Assembly (NCBI GenBank): GCA_963580275.1
Contig: OY756951.1
Location: 11,647,501 to 11,711,500, forward strand
Direction of reading: 5' to 3'
Length of the DNA stretch: 64,000 nucleotides
Source of the DNA: Crataegus laevigata
Lineage: Eukaryota > Streptophyta > Magnoliopsida > Rosales > Rosaceae
Positions 49,695-61,122 of this stretch are shown one piece after another (position 1 is the first letter of the stretch; each line of letters starts with the position of its first letter). Under the pieces are notes generated by a model, which worked only from the letters and a program-made list of their open reading frames with translations, was not told where the DNA came from and did not search any database. The position numbers and the translations under genes were made by a program.

Positions 49695-51258
49695 TTACCG
49701 CCTTAAGGTGTGCATTATGTACTCAGCATAAAGATCCCTGCACCAAAACATACAAGTCAGACACGCATCAGTTTTTTTATCTCTTTCTTAAGCCGCAAGA
49801 AACATTAGAGCTTCGATCGCCATGTCTCGGAAGCTTGTGGTTCCTAAAGATATAACTTACATTGAGTACTGGATAGCTTCAAGAGCGGTGCTAGCGGGCA
49901 AAAAGGCGTTTACTGCAACCTCTTTGTTCTCATTCTTCTTGTCTGTGCAGCATGTTAAGAAAAATGGTGCAGCATTGTAATTCCATTGAAGTCTTAAAAT
50001 CTAAAGCGATGCATTGAGTTTTAAAGTATGAATGTGAACTGAAGGATACAGTCTTCAAAGAAGCGACGAATCTCAGAAAGGCGATGAGGGGGGAGGTCAT
50101 CGAGCGCAGTGTAATGTGTGTACTCTGGATCATCGGCGCAGACTGCGATGATCTTATCATCTTTCTCTCCCTGGATTAAAAACATGAATCAGTAATTGTG
50201 CAAGTTCATGCACAAAACGGAACAGTTAGAGAAAGATGGTAGAGGCTCAACCTGATCAATCATGGGCATCACTCCAATGGCTCTGGCTCGCAGAAAGCAA
50301 CCCGGAAGCACAGGTTCCTGTTTTAATTCATTTATTTAAATAAATACTCATCAATACTTCATGAATTATACTCATTATTTTGTTATGTTCGAATGGATTT
50401 GAATAACAAAAATCTCTTCGAAAAGATGACTTGTGAAAATCTGAAAAACCACCTGCATGAGGACTAAAACATCCAGTGGATCATTGTCTTCACACAAGGT
50501 GCGAGGGATGAAGCCGTAATTGTGAGGATACACCACCGACGAGTATAAAATCCGATCAACCTGAGAGTTTATGCAAAACATTTAAGGACAATCTGAACTT
50601 AGATACTTGAGATGTGAAGAAAGTAATTCTCAAGGTAATTCAGAGCTGTGAATTTTTTTTCATACCTTAATCATTCCTGTCTTCTTGTCGAGTTCATATT
50701 TGACTTTGCTTCCCTTTGTTATCTCGATAACCTGAACCAATCCAACAAACAATTCAATTAATTTGCAACTTTATTGACAACATTTATGATTTCCTCTAGT
50801 CACTTGTTTTGGCTCAACGGAAACTAATGCTGGTTATTTGATAAAGAAGGAGCAGATACATACAACGTTGAAAATATCGGGTGCACTAGGTCCTGCAAAC
50901 AAAGATTTCGCAACATGATCAGTTTCCTCCAGGAAAAGAACTGAAACGAAAGAATAAGAGAAAAGGGCTAGTGATTTTAACGCTCATTGTTTAGCCTCTT
51001 GCACTCCATCCGTGAGTGTGGGACGAATAGTAAAATATTCTGTTTAGAGTGCAGATGGCTGAAAGAGGCACGTCAAAATCGCTACCCAAAAAGAAAGGTA
51101 TAAGCAAAAGCTAGAGAGATCTAAGTAAGGGTGAAGCTGTAGGTACCAATTTCAAGATCATGCCAAGGATGTGCAGCAACTGATCTTCTTGACAGAGATG
51201 AAAGGATCCTCTCATTCAATTTGGGAGCTTTTTGAGTTTTAGGCCCTCCTTCAGACAT
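49695..51258 (-). CDS. PPA: Soluble inorganic pyrophosphatase, copy 1
   Basis: Family I soluble pyrophosphatase hydrolyses PPi to two phosphates in the cytosol, driving biosynthetic reactions. Eight coding exons on the minus strand: 51258-51147, 50892-50864, 50731-50666, 50560-50453, 50317-50252, 50170-50050, 49942-49861, 49737-49695, giving 208 residues with all phases consistent. Motifs: SRRSVAAHPWHDLEIG, then KGSKVKYELDKKTGMIK, ILYSSVVYPHNYGFIPRTLC and the metal-binding signature EDNDPLDVLVLM, then DDKIIAVCADDPEY. The catalytic Asp residues of DxDPxD are intact. Intron 6 is U12-type. A second copy lies 7 kb to the right on the same strand, so this is a tandem duplication. By position next to DCL1 it is the counterpart of Arabidopsis PPA1. 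Confidence 0.95.
49943..50049 (-). other. PPA: U12-type intron 6 of pyrophosphatase copy 1
   Basis: The minus-strand donor is GTATCCTTC and a branch site TTTCTTAAC lies about 13 bases before the CAG acceptor. Both match minor-spliceosome consensus. Splicing gives FFEDYKKNENKEV. Confidence 0.85.
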
Positions 51259-52010
51259 CTCTAAACATATGCAGGTAAAAAGTGAAAGGGTAAAACATCA
51301 CATTGCATTGCAGCTATTTGTAGTAAAAAATTAAAAAATTAAAAAAAAATTAAAAAAAAACATTCAAACAACAAATAGGATATTGATGAGTGTACCATCA
51401 ACACACTTGAATAAATCATGGCCTGGGAAAACAAAATTACCAATCCAAATGTTGAGCTTAATATAACAGGAGTACTAGGAGATTTGAGGTAAATGTTATA
51501 GGATTACACATGGTGATTAAAGATCAACAAGCCCATTTAAATCCCTATATCCAAATCCCTCATAATTCATACATTTTGGACATTGCAATTTATAGCACCG
51601 CTGATTAGTCAAAGACACGTTTTTACTGTGAAAAATGTGATGAACAAGAACAACCCGATAAAAGACAAGATCGTTAATTACAAGATTAGGAAGCCTAAAC
51701 AAAGATCTAAAACAAAACTAAGACAAATGTTTTGATAATAATCATGGTTTATTTATGATAAAACATAATACAGAATCATGAACAGAAGAAAAAATATAAT
51801 AAACACCTTGAAAGTGCAAAAAGGATAGTTGGGGGATCTTGGTGTTTGTTGATGCAGAAACTTGAAACTAAGAAAAAGAGGGTTGAAGAGCAAATGTGCT
51901 TATAAGGATGGAGTGATTGGATGAACATAAAATATTTATATATTAGGAAGGAAAGGAGGAGAGAAGGAAGGGGTTGGTCAAAGCGTTTGAGGGATTGCCT
52001 CGTGTCTACC
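51259..52010 (-). promoter_or_regulatory. PPA: Copy 1 5' UTR intron and promoter
   Basis: A UTR exon appears to end CTTTCAAG at 51809 with a GT donor, and the intron ends near 51262 just before the ATG. A TATA-like TATATAAATATT lies near 51935-51948. The block at 51975-52030 resembles the copy 2 promoter but reads CCTCGTGT where copy 2 has a G-box. Confidence 0.5.
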
Positions 52011-52324
52011 TACGAGAGAAGGTAGCTACCTGAAGACCCAACCCTTACGTTGAACCTTCGAAGTTGGTTAATCTTTTACTTTGATTATTTGTTTTCGTTT
52101 TCTTGTTTGTTTTTGTTTTATGTTAAATATGAAAAAGGATTCAGAAAATGAAATGAAAATGTGTTTATTGCTTCAACATACAAGAGTTTTGCCCAGTTTA
52201 AACTATGTCGACTCCTTAATCTAACATTTAATTTAACAAATTTATCGTTTAATCACAAAAAAAAAAAAATCGAGATCGTGTTTAATTTTTCACTTTTATA
52301 TGCTAGTTGTTAAATAAGAGTGAT

Positions 52325-52592
52325 CGCAATTAAAGATAAAATGAGAGAAAATCTATTAAGGTGGTTTAGATATGTGAAACAAATACCTACTAATGCTATG
52401 GTTATAAAATGCGATTATGAGATAGGTTCTAGGAAAAAAGGGTAGAGAAAAACCAAAAAAGACTTGGAAAGACATTTTGAGAAAAAACATAAAGTACTTG
52501 GAGTTAACAGAAGACTGGGTGCAAGACCAAGGCAATAATGTTCTAGGACTCATTTAGCCGACTCAACTTAATAAAATAAGGCTTTGTTGTTG
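52325..52592 (+). mobile_element. RTE-type LINE 3' remnant, strongly decayed
   Basis: AAAATGAGAGAAAATCTATT, then AAATGCGATTATGAGATAGG and a GTTGTTGTA end align word by word with the remnant at 930-1362. The open frame is lost. Confidence 0.75.
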
Positions 52593-53204
52593 TATCTCAG
52601 TTGGTTAGCATTATTTTGGCACTCAAATTTAAGAGAAATGTATGTGTGTGTGTATCCGATCACGTGCCTCCTCTCAATCTTTCCTTGTGCAAAACCTTAT
52701 ATTAAGCTTGTAAAAATAATTAAAAGATTCCTCTAAGTTTTTAAAGTCCCCCACCCCCTTTCATCGCTTTATCTTGCATTCTCAAGTCTAAATACTTTTT
52801 GAGTTGCTATATTTTGTTAATATAAATGAGTAATAGACTATTAACACAATACGTGAAAAAAATAACAATAAAGAGAGATTTGAGAATGAGAAAAAAGCAA
52901 CGGCTTAAGACATTACACCAAACGTAGATGAAGTGGTGAAAACTATTTTGATTTGTTTCAAAACAAAACACAAATTTTGTAAGATGCCTCTTTTAGTTGA
53001 ATATTTCCGACCCTTCCCGAGATCATATGTTTGAACTCCTCTTTTCCCCGAAAAGTTGCTCTTATTATAACAAATAAGAACTGATTAAGTGAAACATAGA
53101 GAAAATCTCAATCTATAATAACACATACAAGATAGGTGAACCTCACCTGGATAGTAAAAATTCAGATGGGAATTATTTGGGCAAATCTCAACTAACTCAA
53201 CATC

Positions 53205-53647
53205 AATCTTTGTAATATAATAACTTCTATGCCAATGTTATACCTTCTGTTAATTGACTGTGAATTTTTCAGTTAAATGTTGACGTGGCTTGATCTGTGA
53301 CTCATTTTCTAAATCATTTAATATTTTTTTAAATATTAAAATAATAAAGAAAAGTTAAAAAAAAAAAACAACACTCGTCCCCTTCCCCCTTCTCTCTCTT
53401 CTCCCCATCTCCATCTTTCTTCCCCCTTCCTGCAACTGCAACCCAGTAAGAGAAGAGAAAAAAAAACCAATTTGTCTTCCACCCCCCCCCCCACCCCCAC
53501 ACACTCTTCTCCCCGCACCCACTACCTAAAACCCAAAAAAAAAAAAAAAAAACCCAGATCCCGTTGAGGTGGAATCAGGCGCGGAGAAAATGGGAGGAAT
53601 GGGTGTGGAGGGAAAAGGGGGGACGGGACAGACGAACTGGGTTTCTT

Positions 53648-53678
<31 letters not shown>

Positions 53679-53728
53679 TGTGGGGGTGGGGGCGGACCAA
53701 CTGCGTGTTTCTTTTTTTTTTTCTTTTC

Positions 53729-53770
<42 letters not shown>

Positions 53771-54250
53771 ATCTTCTTCTTCTTCTGCAGGTTGGTTGGT
53801 TGGTTGGGTGGGTAGGGGTGGCGGACGAACTGGGTGTTTCCTTTTTTTTTCTTTTCTTCTCTCTCTTCTTCTTCTTCTTCTGCAGGTGGGGTGGGGTGGG
53901 GGGGGGGGGGGGATGGACGAACTGGGTCTACTTTTTTTTTTCTTCTTCTTCCTCTCTTCCTCCTTCTTCCTTTTTCTTCTTCTTTTTGGGTTGCAGGAAT
54001 ATGGGGAGAGAAGGGGGGGGGGGTGGAGGAAGGGACGAACTGACTTTTTAATTTTTTTTATAACTTTTTATTTTATTTTAATATTTAAAAAATATTAATT
54101 TTTAATAGAAAATAGGTCCGGAATCAAGCCACGTCAGTATTTAACTGAAAATTGACGGCCAATTAACGGAAGGTATAACATTGACACAAATTCGTAAGAT
54201 GAGGTATGACATTGTCAATTTAAAAAAATGAGGAATGAAAGTATTGTGAC
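53205..54250. mobile_element. Long-TIR (MULE-like) element with internal tandem repeats
   Basis: About 200 bp at the left (CAATGTTATACCTTCTGTTA ... CAGTTAAAT, TGACGTGGCTTGAT) recurs inverted at the right end (54050-54200). The interior has four to five copies of a unit built of GACGAACTGGG, a T-rich run, CTTCTTCTTCTGCAGG and G-rich sequence. The open frames across it are low-complexity translations, not genes. I could not resolve the target-site duplication. Confidence 0.7.
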
Positions 54251-55470
54251 ACCAATAATTATGGTAGTTTTTTGTCATAACTTTTTGACGGTATTCTAAT
54301 ATAATAATTTAATTCCATTACTTTGGCAATACTATCCATGATTTGGTACTTGTCTAATATTTTGTTGTTTATGGTTCTATCACTAGAGAGTTCAATACGT
54401 GGAAATGACCATAAACATGGCGGTTCTAGCAGCTTTTATATTATTTGAAAATTTAATTGGTCAATCTTGCTGTTGTTTCCCAAAGGGTGATGTATTTAAA
54501 TATTTAGTTATGTGCTTAAGGGGGTGTGAACCAACCACTATACGGTTATACCAAAAGACGGTGTTTTATTTTTTTATTTTTTTCTGTCGTTTTTTATAAG
54601 AAAAATTTGGGTATAATAAAAAATATATCTTGATTCTCTCTCACTTAGTTTATGTGTAACAATCTTCTTAAGACCTATATCATGTGTTATTAAGGCCAAG
54701 GAAATAAGAGATGTTATTAAAGGGTGTTGGTGTTTGCAACAGTACTTGTTGCCTCAACAGTGTTAAAAATTGAGCACTTAATGCAAAATCAATTTCGAAA
54801 TGGGTGATGATGCCCAAAATCCTTTTATGGTCGTTACATATTGGATTTTTGTTGCTTTTTTTTTTTGTGTTAGTTTATTGTCAAATCTGCTAGGCTCCTA
54901 GATAGGATTTGATGTGGCGATCTCTTGTAATTTGGTCTCAGAGAACCAAAATGTTTAGGCATTATAAAGACCACATTAAGTTGATGCATTGCACTTTATT
55001 TTTACCAATTCTAGAACAGTTCACGTGAATAAGGTTCTTTTTTGTGTGATTGTAAAGGTTGAGAACTCATTTCTTTCTTTTCAAACTGGACAGTTCCAAA
55101 CAGGTGATCTTATTTGACGAGTTTGTGCAAACCTTAGTTATTAAGAGATCTCTAACCTTACTCGTCCTAAATAAACTGTGAAACCAAATCGGGATAGGAA
55201 TTGGATTTTACTCCAACAATTGAGTCGACTGGAAAGATGGATTGCTAACTTTTTTTGCTTCTGCAAGCTTCAGTTGTCATTGATTTGATGTAACCAGTCG
55301 AGATGCATTCCTATAAAGCAAGGCATCACTTTCTCTCATATCCAAGTTGATATAAGACACCATTATTATAAATCAGAACTGAATCAAATCTCTTTTAGGA
55401 AGCGATAGTGAGGGAGAGGAGAATCAAACTCGGGATTTGTGATGCAAGAGAGAATGCTGAATAAGTTGAA
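54251..55470. other. Intergenic, no gene recognised
   Basis: AT-rich sequence with no convincing open frame or repeat boundary. It lies between the long-TIR element and the coding-less LTR element. Confidence 0.5.
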
Positions 55471-55708
55471 TATTAGAGTGCATATCGAACAAAACTACAT
55501 AATAATAAGAGTATTATTAAATAAACTAGAATACCAAAACGGCTATAAAACCTCAAAAGACTACATTGTGATGAATTTATTCTACAGAGCTACAAAGCAT
55601 TATATTTATAGTGAACAAACCTAATCCTAATACTAACAGGCTAGGCCCAAACAAAACTTATAAGAAAACTCAAACAATATAATACCTAAAATACTAATAT
55701 TTCCAACA
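55471..55708 (-). repeat. 3' LTR of the coding-less element
   Basis: Matches 57222-57253 plus 58241-58445 once the inserted element is removed. A short purine tract, GACGGAAGG, precedes it on the minus strand. Confidence 0.78.
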
Positions 55709-56344
55709 CCTTCCGTCAAAAGAGTGACAGTATACGACATGGGTTTGCAAACAAGCAGATATGGACTGGCTCTGTTAGCCGGATTGGCAGTCATGCAAAC
55801 TTGACTTGACTTGACCGAACTGGCAAACTGATTCAGATTTAGACTAGCTAGTGTTGAGAGTATGGACAAAACCTGTCACAAAATGGACAAGATTTCCATA
55901 TCTTACTTATAGCAACAAACAAACAAAAACAAAACACTATCACTTGAGTGATCACAAATCCAAGCACTCGAGGGACTGCTACAAAACAAACCAAATAGGC
56001 CAATGACTCGTGTAGGCCTCACTATAAACCAAAAATGGGCAAACATCCCATTTTTCAAATCTCAAACTTTTTGTCTTTGCCTTTTCTTTTCTCCTTCCTA
56101 TTTTTCCTTTTTTTTTTCTCCAAACAAGTGCAGCAATCCTCAGGCTGCATTAGAACTCCAATACAACCGTCAAATCAACAACAAAAAAGGCAAGGACAAG
56201 AATTTAAAACACAACCGCAAGTGCAAACAATTTGATGGAGGTGACTTGGTTGCAGGCGACAAGGGTGACGACAGCGTGCAGTGGCAATGGGATTTTGTTG
56301 CGGCAGTGGTTCATTGGGTTCAAGACTGCGTTGTTAGGGCTTAA

Positions 56345-56765
56345 AAGGACTTCACTACTTTGGAGATGTTTATCTCACAAAGAAGATTGTGACACAGCGG
56401 AATTGATAGGCAAGAGAAAGAAAGAACAATCAAGTTAATTCACAAAAAGTTTTTATTCACTCACACAAACTTAATACAAGAGGAAACACTCAAAAACTCT
56501 ACTCTTCTTCACTCTTTTCTTCACTTGCTCTCTTTCTTCGTTCTTGCATCACAACACACACACATACCTATATTTATAGGCATGCTTTGTCAACTTAAGC
56601 CATCACTAGAATTTTCTAGTGTATGGTCACACTACACAAGTTTACAATCAGCTAGACCTTTCTAGCATGCACACCAACAATCTTTTGCTAGAAATTTCTA
56701 GCACACTTCATGAGTTTTGTATGGGATGGATCAATTCCTTGGGCCAAGAAACAAGATTATGATTC
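56345..56765 (-). repeat. LTR-like segment inside the internal region
   Basis: The minus strand has a TATA region CCTATAAATATAGG near 56581-56568, an AATAAA near 56455, and a GAAGAA-rich leader between them, as in an LTR with promoter and poly(A) signal. Its ends and target duplication could not be fixed, so a solo LTR is only a suggestion. Confidence 0.4.
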
Positions 56766-57221
56766 AACATGCGTCAAAGTACAGGGTCGAGCAGCAGCGG
56801 TGGTGGGACAGTGGATGCAGGCAACATGCTGGTTGCATTGGACAGTTAAGCAATGGTGCAGCATAACGGGAAGGTCGGCGGCAAACTAGTTGGTATTTGC
56901 AGTGGGTTGGTGGCGGTGCGGCAGTGTTGATCAATGGCAGGCGGTGGTTCGACCTGGTGAAGATGCAGAGCAAGTGCAAGCTGAGCGGTTTCTGGGCATG
57001 ATCTGGTGCGAGCAGTGGCTTCAGTTACATACTTTAGGTTTTGCCTTGGTTCCAATGCGAGTGGTGGCTTCAGTTACATACTTCAGGGCGATGACATTTT
57101 TTATATATATTTTTTCAAACTAAACCAACGACAATCTAAACAACGAACAAGATGGACAAACAAACTGATACGAATCAAGGGTAGATTAAATCCCAAAGGA
57201 TCAAATCTGCTCTGATATGAT

Positions 57222-58445
57222 TATTAGAGTGCACAACGAACAAAACTACACAATAATAAGAAGGAGAAATTATGTTCTCATCCTCCTTTTACTACTTCAT
57301 TGATTAAAACCTTATTTATTTTCAAGTTTTGATCAAGGTCCTTGAGTATTAATAACATCATTAATTATTTCAATAGTACAATATTTTTAAATATATTCCT
57401 TTAGTGTTAAAAATGTTACAATTAGTATATTTATATTTATGGCTAAATTTTTTATCATATATTTTTATTTCCATTTTTAATTTGCAAACATTTTTTAATT
57501 TGTACCAATTTTCATTTTCAGTTTTAATTTGTACCCATATATTAATTTCTTTTTGTGCCCATATTTTAATTTTAATTTTTTTTGTATTTGTGTCCATGTG
57601 TTTACCATCACGTGACATTTTATAATTAATCAATGTTAGAAAAATTGCATATAGTATATTTATGTTTTATGGCTAAACTTTGTATCATATATTTATATTT
57701 TTGGTTTGTACCCACTTTTAATTTGCAACCTTTTTTTAAATTTGTAGTATTTTCTTTTTAGTTTTAATTTATACCCGTGTATTAATTTCTTTTTGTGCCC
57801 ATATTTTTTAAAATTTCATTTGTACTCATAATTTTTTAATCTTTTATTTGTACCCTAATTTATTTATAATGTACCCATTCTTTTTTATTAATGTACCACT
57901 TTGTTATATGTCAAATGTACCAATTTTTGTAACACTATGGATACATGCTTTTGCCATTTATTATTTGTTATTGTTGCATAGTTTTTATCCATTATTCAAT
58001 CAAAATGTTTGAATTTTTATATTGTAGCCGTTTCTAATAGTATTATAATGAGGGATTTTAAATTTATAGGATTATAAATCTTATAAAATATCAAACAATT
58101 AATGTCAAAGCTATAAAATAACAAAATTAATAGTAATATAATGAGGTGTACAAAGTCAAGGGACTTTGATCAAACTTTGAATACCATTAAGGTTTTAGTC
58201 AAAGAGTGCTAGGGATTATGGACCGCATTCAAAGTATTCCTAATAAGAATATTATTAAACAAACTAGAATGCAGAAACGACTATAAAACTTTAAGAGACT
58301 ACATTGCGACGAACTTATTCTACGGAGCTACGAAACATTATATTTATAGCGAACAAATCTAACCTTAATACTAACAGGCTAGGCTCAAATAAACTGATAA
58401 GAAAGCCCAAATAATATAATACCTAAAATATTAATATTTCCAACA
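57222..58445 (-). repeat. 5' LTR of the coding-less element, interrupted
   Basis: About 237 bp of LTR sequence once the 978-bp insertion and its duplicated 9 bp are subtracted, which equals the length of the other LTR. Confidence 0.78.
57263..58240. mobile_element. MULE-like element with perfect 9-bp TSD
   Basis: TAATAAGAA flanks it at 57254-57262 and 58241-58249. The inner ends are inverted: left GATTAAAACCTTATTTATTT and TTTTGATCAAGGTCCTTGAG, right (reverse-complemented) GACTAAAACCTTAATGG and TTTGATCAAAGTCCCTTGAC. The interior holds two copies of a block of about 220 bp (57404-57605 and 57627-57845). Non-coding. Confidence 0.82.
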
Positions 58446-58695
58446 GAACTACAAACCCCTTCAAAATTGAAGCAGATTATTAAGAAAAGGGAAGTTATTA
58501 TAACACACTCAAACCTTAAACACATGATGTTTAACAAATATTCTCTGGTGATATGATTAATCAACCGAACAAGGTTATACAATCATAATCCGAAATACAA
58601 CAAGGTAAAAAACTTGAAGTTTAGCCTTTAATTTTCAGCTATATATCATTGATGAAATGACTTATTGTAAATATTGTAGCCACCTGTATGTAACT

Positions 58696-61122
58696 TTATC
58701 GCCGTAAAGTGAGCATTATGTACTCTGCATAAAGGTCCCTGCGCCAACAAAATTACAAGTCAGGGGAGTGAAATATGGCGTTCTTTCAATGTTTCTTATG
58801 TTTTTGGTGTAATTGGAAGACTTGATTTTGTTTTTTATTTTTATACGAGCAATATTTAGGAAGGGGGGAAGCAAACATAGAAATTCAGGTGTAGGAGTAA
58901 ATGCTTTTATTGACGCGAGCTATGATCCCCATGCGACTGGGTTGATATTGTGTTTCAAATCCGAATCCTCGCTGGATCCTCTTTGTGAGGATTTCGAAGA
59001 TCCGTGAATCGTGTCCGTTCATCGTATATTGTGTTAGTCAGAAATTATTTTAAATATTTTTATTTAAAATTAAACACAAACAGTTTTTGACAAAAACTGA
59101 CTGCACGATGTATGATGAACGGACACAATTTACTGATTCTCAGAATCCTCGCCAAAAAGATCCGGAGAGGATGCTGTTGGTTGTGTTTAGATGCAAAGAC
59201 TTACATGGAATACTGGATAACTGTAGCAGCATTGGGAGCAGGCAAAAACTGGTCAACCGCAACCTCTTTGTTCTCATTCTTCTTGTCTATAACAATGTGT
59301 TAAGCAACCACTTTGCAATTGTTCTTTAAAATGTTATAACCCCCAAAATAACATTCAAATATACATCTAAAAGAATACGTTAAGTTTCAAAGTAAAATTG
59401 TAAAGGATACAGTCTTCAAAGAACCGACGAATCTCAGTGAGGCGATGAGGGGGAAGCTCTTTGATGTCAGTGTAATGGTTATATGCTGGATCATCGGCGC
59501 AGACTGCAATGATTTTATCATCTTCCTCTCCCTGGATTAAAAGCATAAAGCCATAAAATTGAGGGAAAACAAATAAAAGCATAAACTAGTGGTAGAGTTT
59601 CAATTTGCTAGAGAGCTGTGGAGTAGTACCTGGTCAATCATGGGCATTACTCCAATCGCTTTGGCTCGCAGAAAACAGCCCGGATGAACAGGTTCCTGTT
59701 TAACTTCACTGATTTAGATAAATCAACTTGCTAATATGAAAATATGACGGACTAATTGGCTAATTAATGAGATTAGAAAAGGAAACTTGTTGCTCAAGGA
59801 ACATGTAGCATTTTGGTTATATTATGGTGTCAACCCGTTAAGGACATGTTAAATAAAGTGTTGATTTAGGTCTACGTGCGGGTAACCCTTTTGAACCCGT
59901 TAAACTAAAAGCTCTAGCTCTCTCATAAGCACAGTATATGTAAATTCACGTATAATATGCATATTATACATGTACTTATGTGTACTTCACGCATTATACT
60001 CGTTCTATATTTCACGTATTCAACCTATTCTACATTTTTTGTGTAATATGATGTGTTTTGGAAGTAATATTTATGTGGAATGTATCTAAACTTGAAGTGC
60101 TTAATGAAATTGTAGTCCTATTGTTGAATCAAAAGAAACTTATGAAGTTTGTTCTTAATGATGCAAACGGGACAGATCAGGTAACCCCGTTAATTTTAAC
60201 GGGTCAAGTTGGGGTTTGAGTTCTTAAACCCGTTAAGATAATTCGCGTCCCACGACACAACCAGTTATAGAATAACTGGTCTGATACGAAATCGACACGA
60301 ACGTGACTTGTTTGCCAGGTTTTTGGCCTATTTGGCAATCTGATTCTGTTCTACTTCCATCACCACTCAATGTAGTTTGGCAGACAGATATTTTGCAGAA
60401 TCGATGGCAGACAGATATTTTGCAGAATCGATGGATATGAAAATTAAGCATGTCACCTGCATGAGAACCAAGACATCCAGGGGATCATTGTCTTCACACA
60501 ATGTGCGAGGGATGAAACCGTAGTTGTGAGGATAGACCACTGAGGAATACAAAATCCGATCAACCTGAGAAATTGTCGGAAGCAGTATAAGAACAATCTT
60601 AACATATATAGATAAGTATATAACATAGGGAGAAAGTAATGATCTTAGAAGAGAACTCTGGAAATTTTCATACCTTTATGAGTCCTGTCTTCTTGTCAAG
60701 TTCATATTTGACTTTGCTTCCCTTTGAGATCTCAACAACCTGTACCAATCCGTCAAACAATTCAATTTGCAAAACTTCTATAAATCCCCCTAGTTCCTAG
60801 TTACTTGATAAAGTACGAGCGGATACATACAACGTTGAAAATATGGGGAGCTTTAGGTCCTGCAGACAAGAATTTGCAACATGATTAGTCTCAATATCAT
60901 GGTGAAATTATTATATATACGTACCAATTTCAAGATCTATCAATGTGTGTGTGTATCATGATGAAACTGTTATATATGAGTACCAATTTCAAGATCATGC
61001 CAAGGATGTGCAGCAACTGATTTTCTTGAGAGAGAAGAAAGAATCCTCTCATTTAACTTGGGAGCTTTTTTGTGCTCTTGAATAGCTGCTTTAGCTTCTT
61101 CACTTTGATCTTCAGAAGCCAT
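58696..61122 (-). CDS. PPA: Soluble inorganic pyrophosphatase, copy 2
   Basis: Paralogue of the gene at 49695-51258 with the same eight-exon structure: 61122-60984, 60859-60831, 60739-60674, 60564-60457, 59695-59630, 59531-59411, 59286-59205, 58738-58696, coding for 217 residues. Internal exons have the same lengths as copy 1; only exon 1 is longer, adding nine residues at the N-terminus (MASEDQSEEAKAAIQEHKKA). The signature EDNDPLDVLVLMQ and CADDPAYNHY are intact, so both copies look active. Introns 4 and 7 are enlarged by inserted repeats. The 5' end of intron 1 carries a local duplication of the exon 1 donor region. Intron 6 is U12-type. Confidence 0.95.
58963..59174. mobile_element. Palindromic MITE in intron 7 of pyrophosphatase copy 2
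   Basis: The left half ATCCTCGCTGGATCCTCTTT ... GTGTCCGTTCATCGTATATT is repeated inverted in the right half (GTGTCCGTTCATCATACATC). About 80 bp on each side pair, with a short AT-rich centre. Copy 1 lacks it. Confidence 0.75.
59287..59410 (-). other. PPA: U12-type intron 6 of pyrophosphatase copy 2
   Basis: The minus-strand donor is GTATCCTTT, the branch site TTGCTTAAC lies about 13 bases before the acceptor, and the intron ends TATAG. Position and phase are identical to copy 1. Confidence 0.85.
59790..60350. repeat. Inserted repeat in intron 4 of pyrophosphatase copy 2
   Basis: Intron 4 is 761 nt here but 134 nt in copy 1. The excess contains AACCCGTTAAGGACATG, CCCGTTAATTTTAACGGGTC and CGACACGAACGTGACTTG, words of a common plant interspersed repeat I cannot name. 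A 27-bp tandem duplication (60387-60440, GGCAGACAGATATTTTGCAG) follows it. Confidence 0.5.
60896..60997 (-). repeat. PPA: Duplicated exon 1 donor region in pyrophosphatase copy 2
   Basis: GTACCAATTTCAAGATC occurs at 60921-60937 and 60981-60997, inside a duplicated block of about 42 bp. On the minus strand both copies read GATCTTGAAATTG followed by a GT donor. The downstream donor GTACGT fits the plant consensus better than the normal GTACTC. Confidence 0.7.

Larger units (their letters stand above)
55471..58445 (-). mobile_element. Coding-less LTR retroelement (LARD/TRIM-like)
   Basis: A pair of matching LTRs of about 238 bp flanks an internal region of about 1.5 kb with no gag or pol. A PBS-like CATATCAGAGCAG (iMet type) sits inside the right LTR, about five bases in on the minus strand, so the element runs on the minus strand. 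The LTR begins TGTTGGAAATATTA and ends GCACTCTAATA. The right LTR was later split by a 978-bp element. Internal sequence is GC-richer around 56800-57060 but encodes nothing recognisable. Confidence 0.75.

Noticed and set aside
53564..54098. Several overlapping open frames up to 160 codons
   Set aside because: Low-complexity products of CTT, CT and GGT tracts inside a long-TIR element.
56003..56438. Plus-strand frames of 113 and 68 codons
   Set aside because: They cross the interior of a coding-less LTR element and match nothing recognisable.
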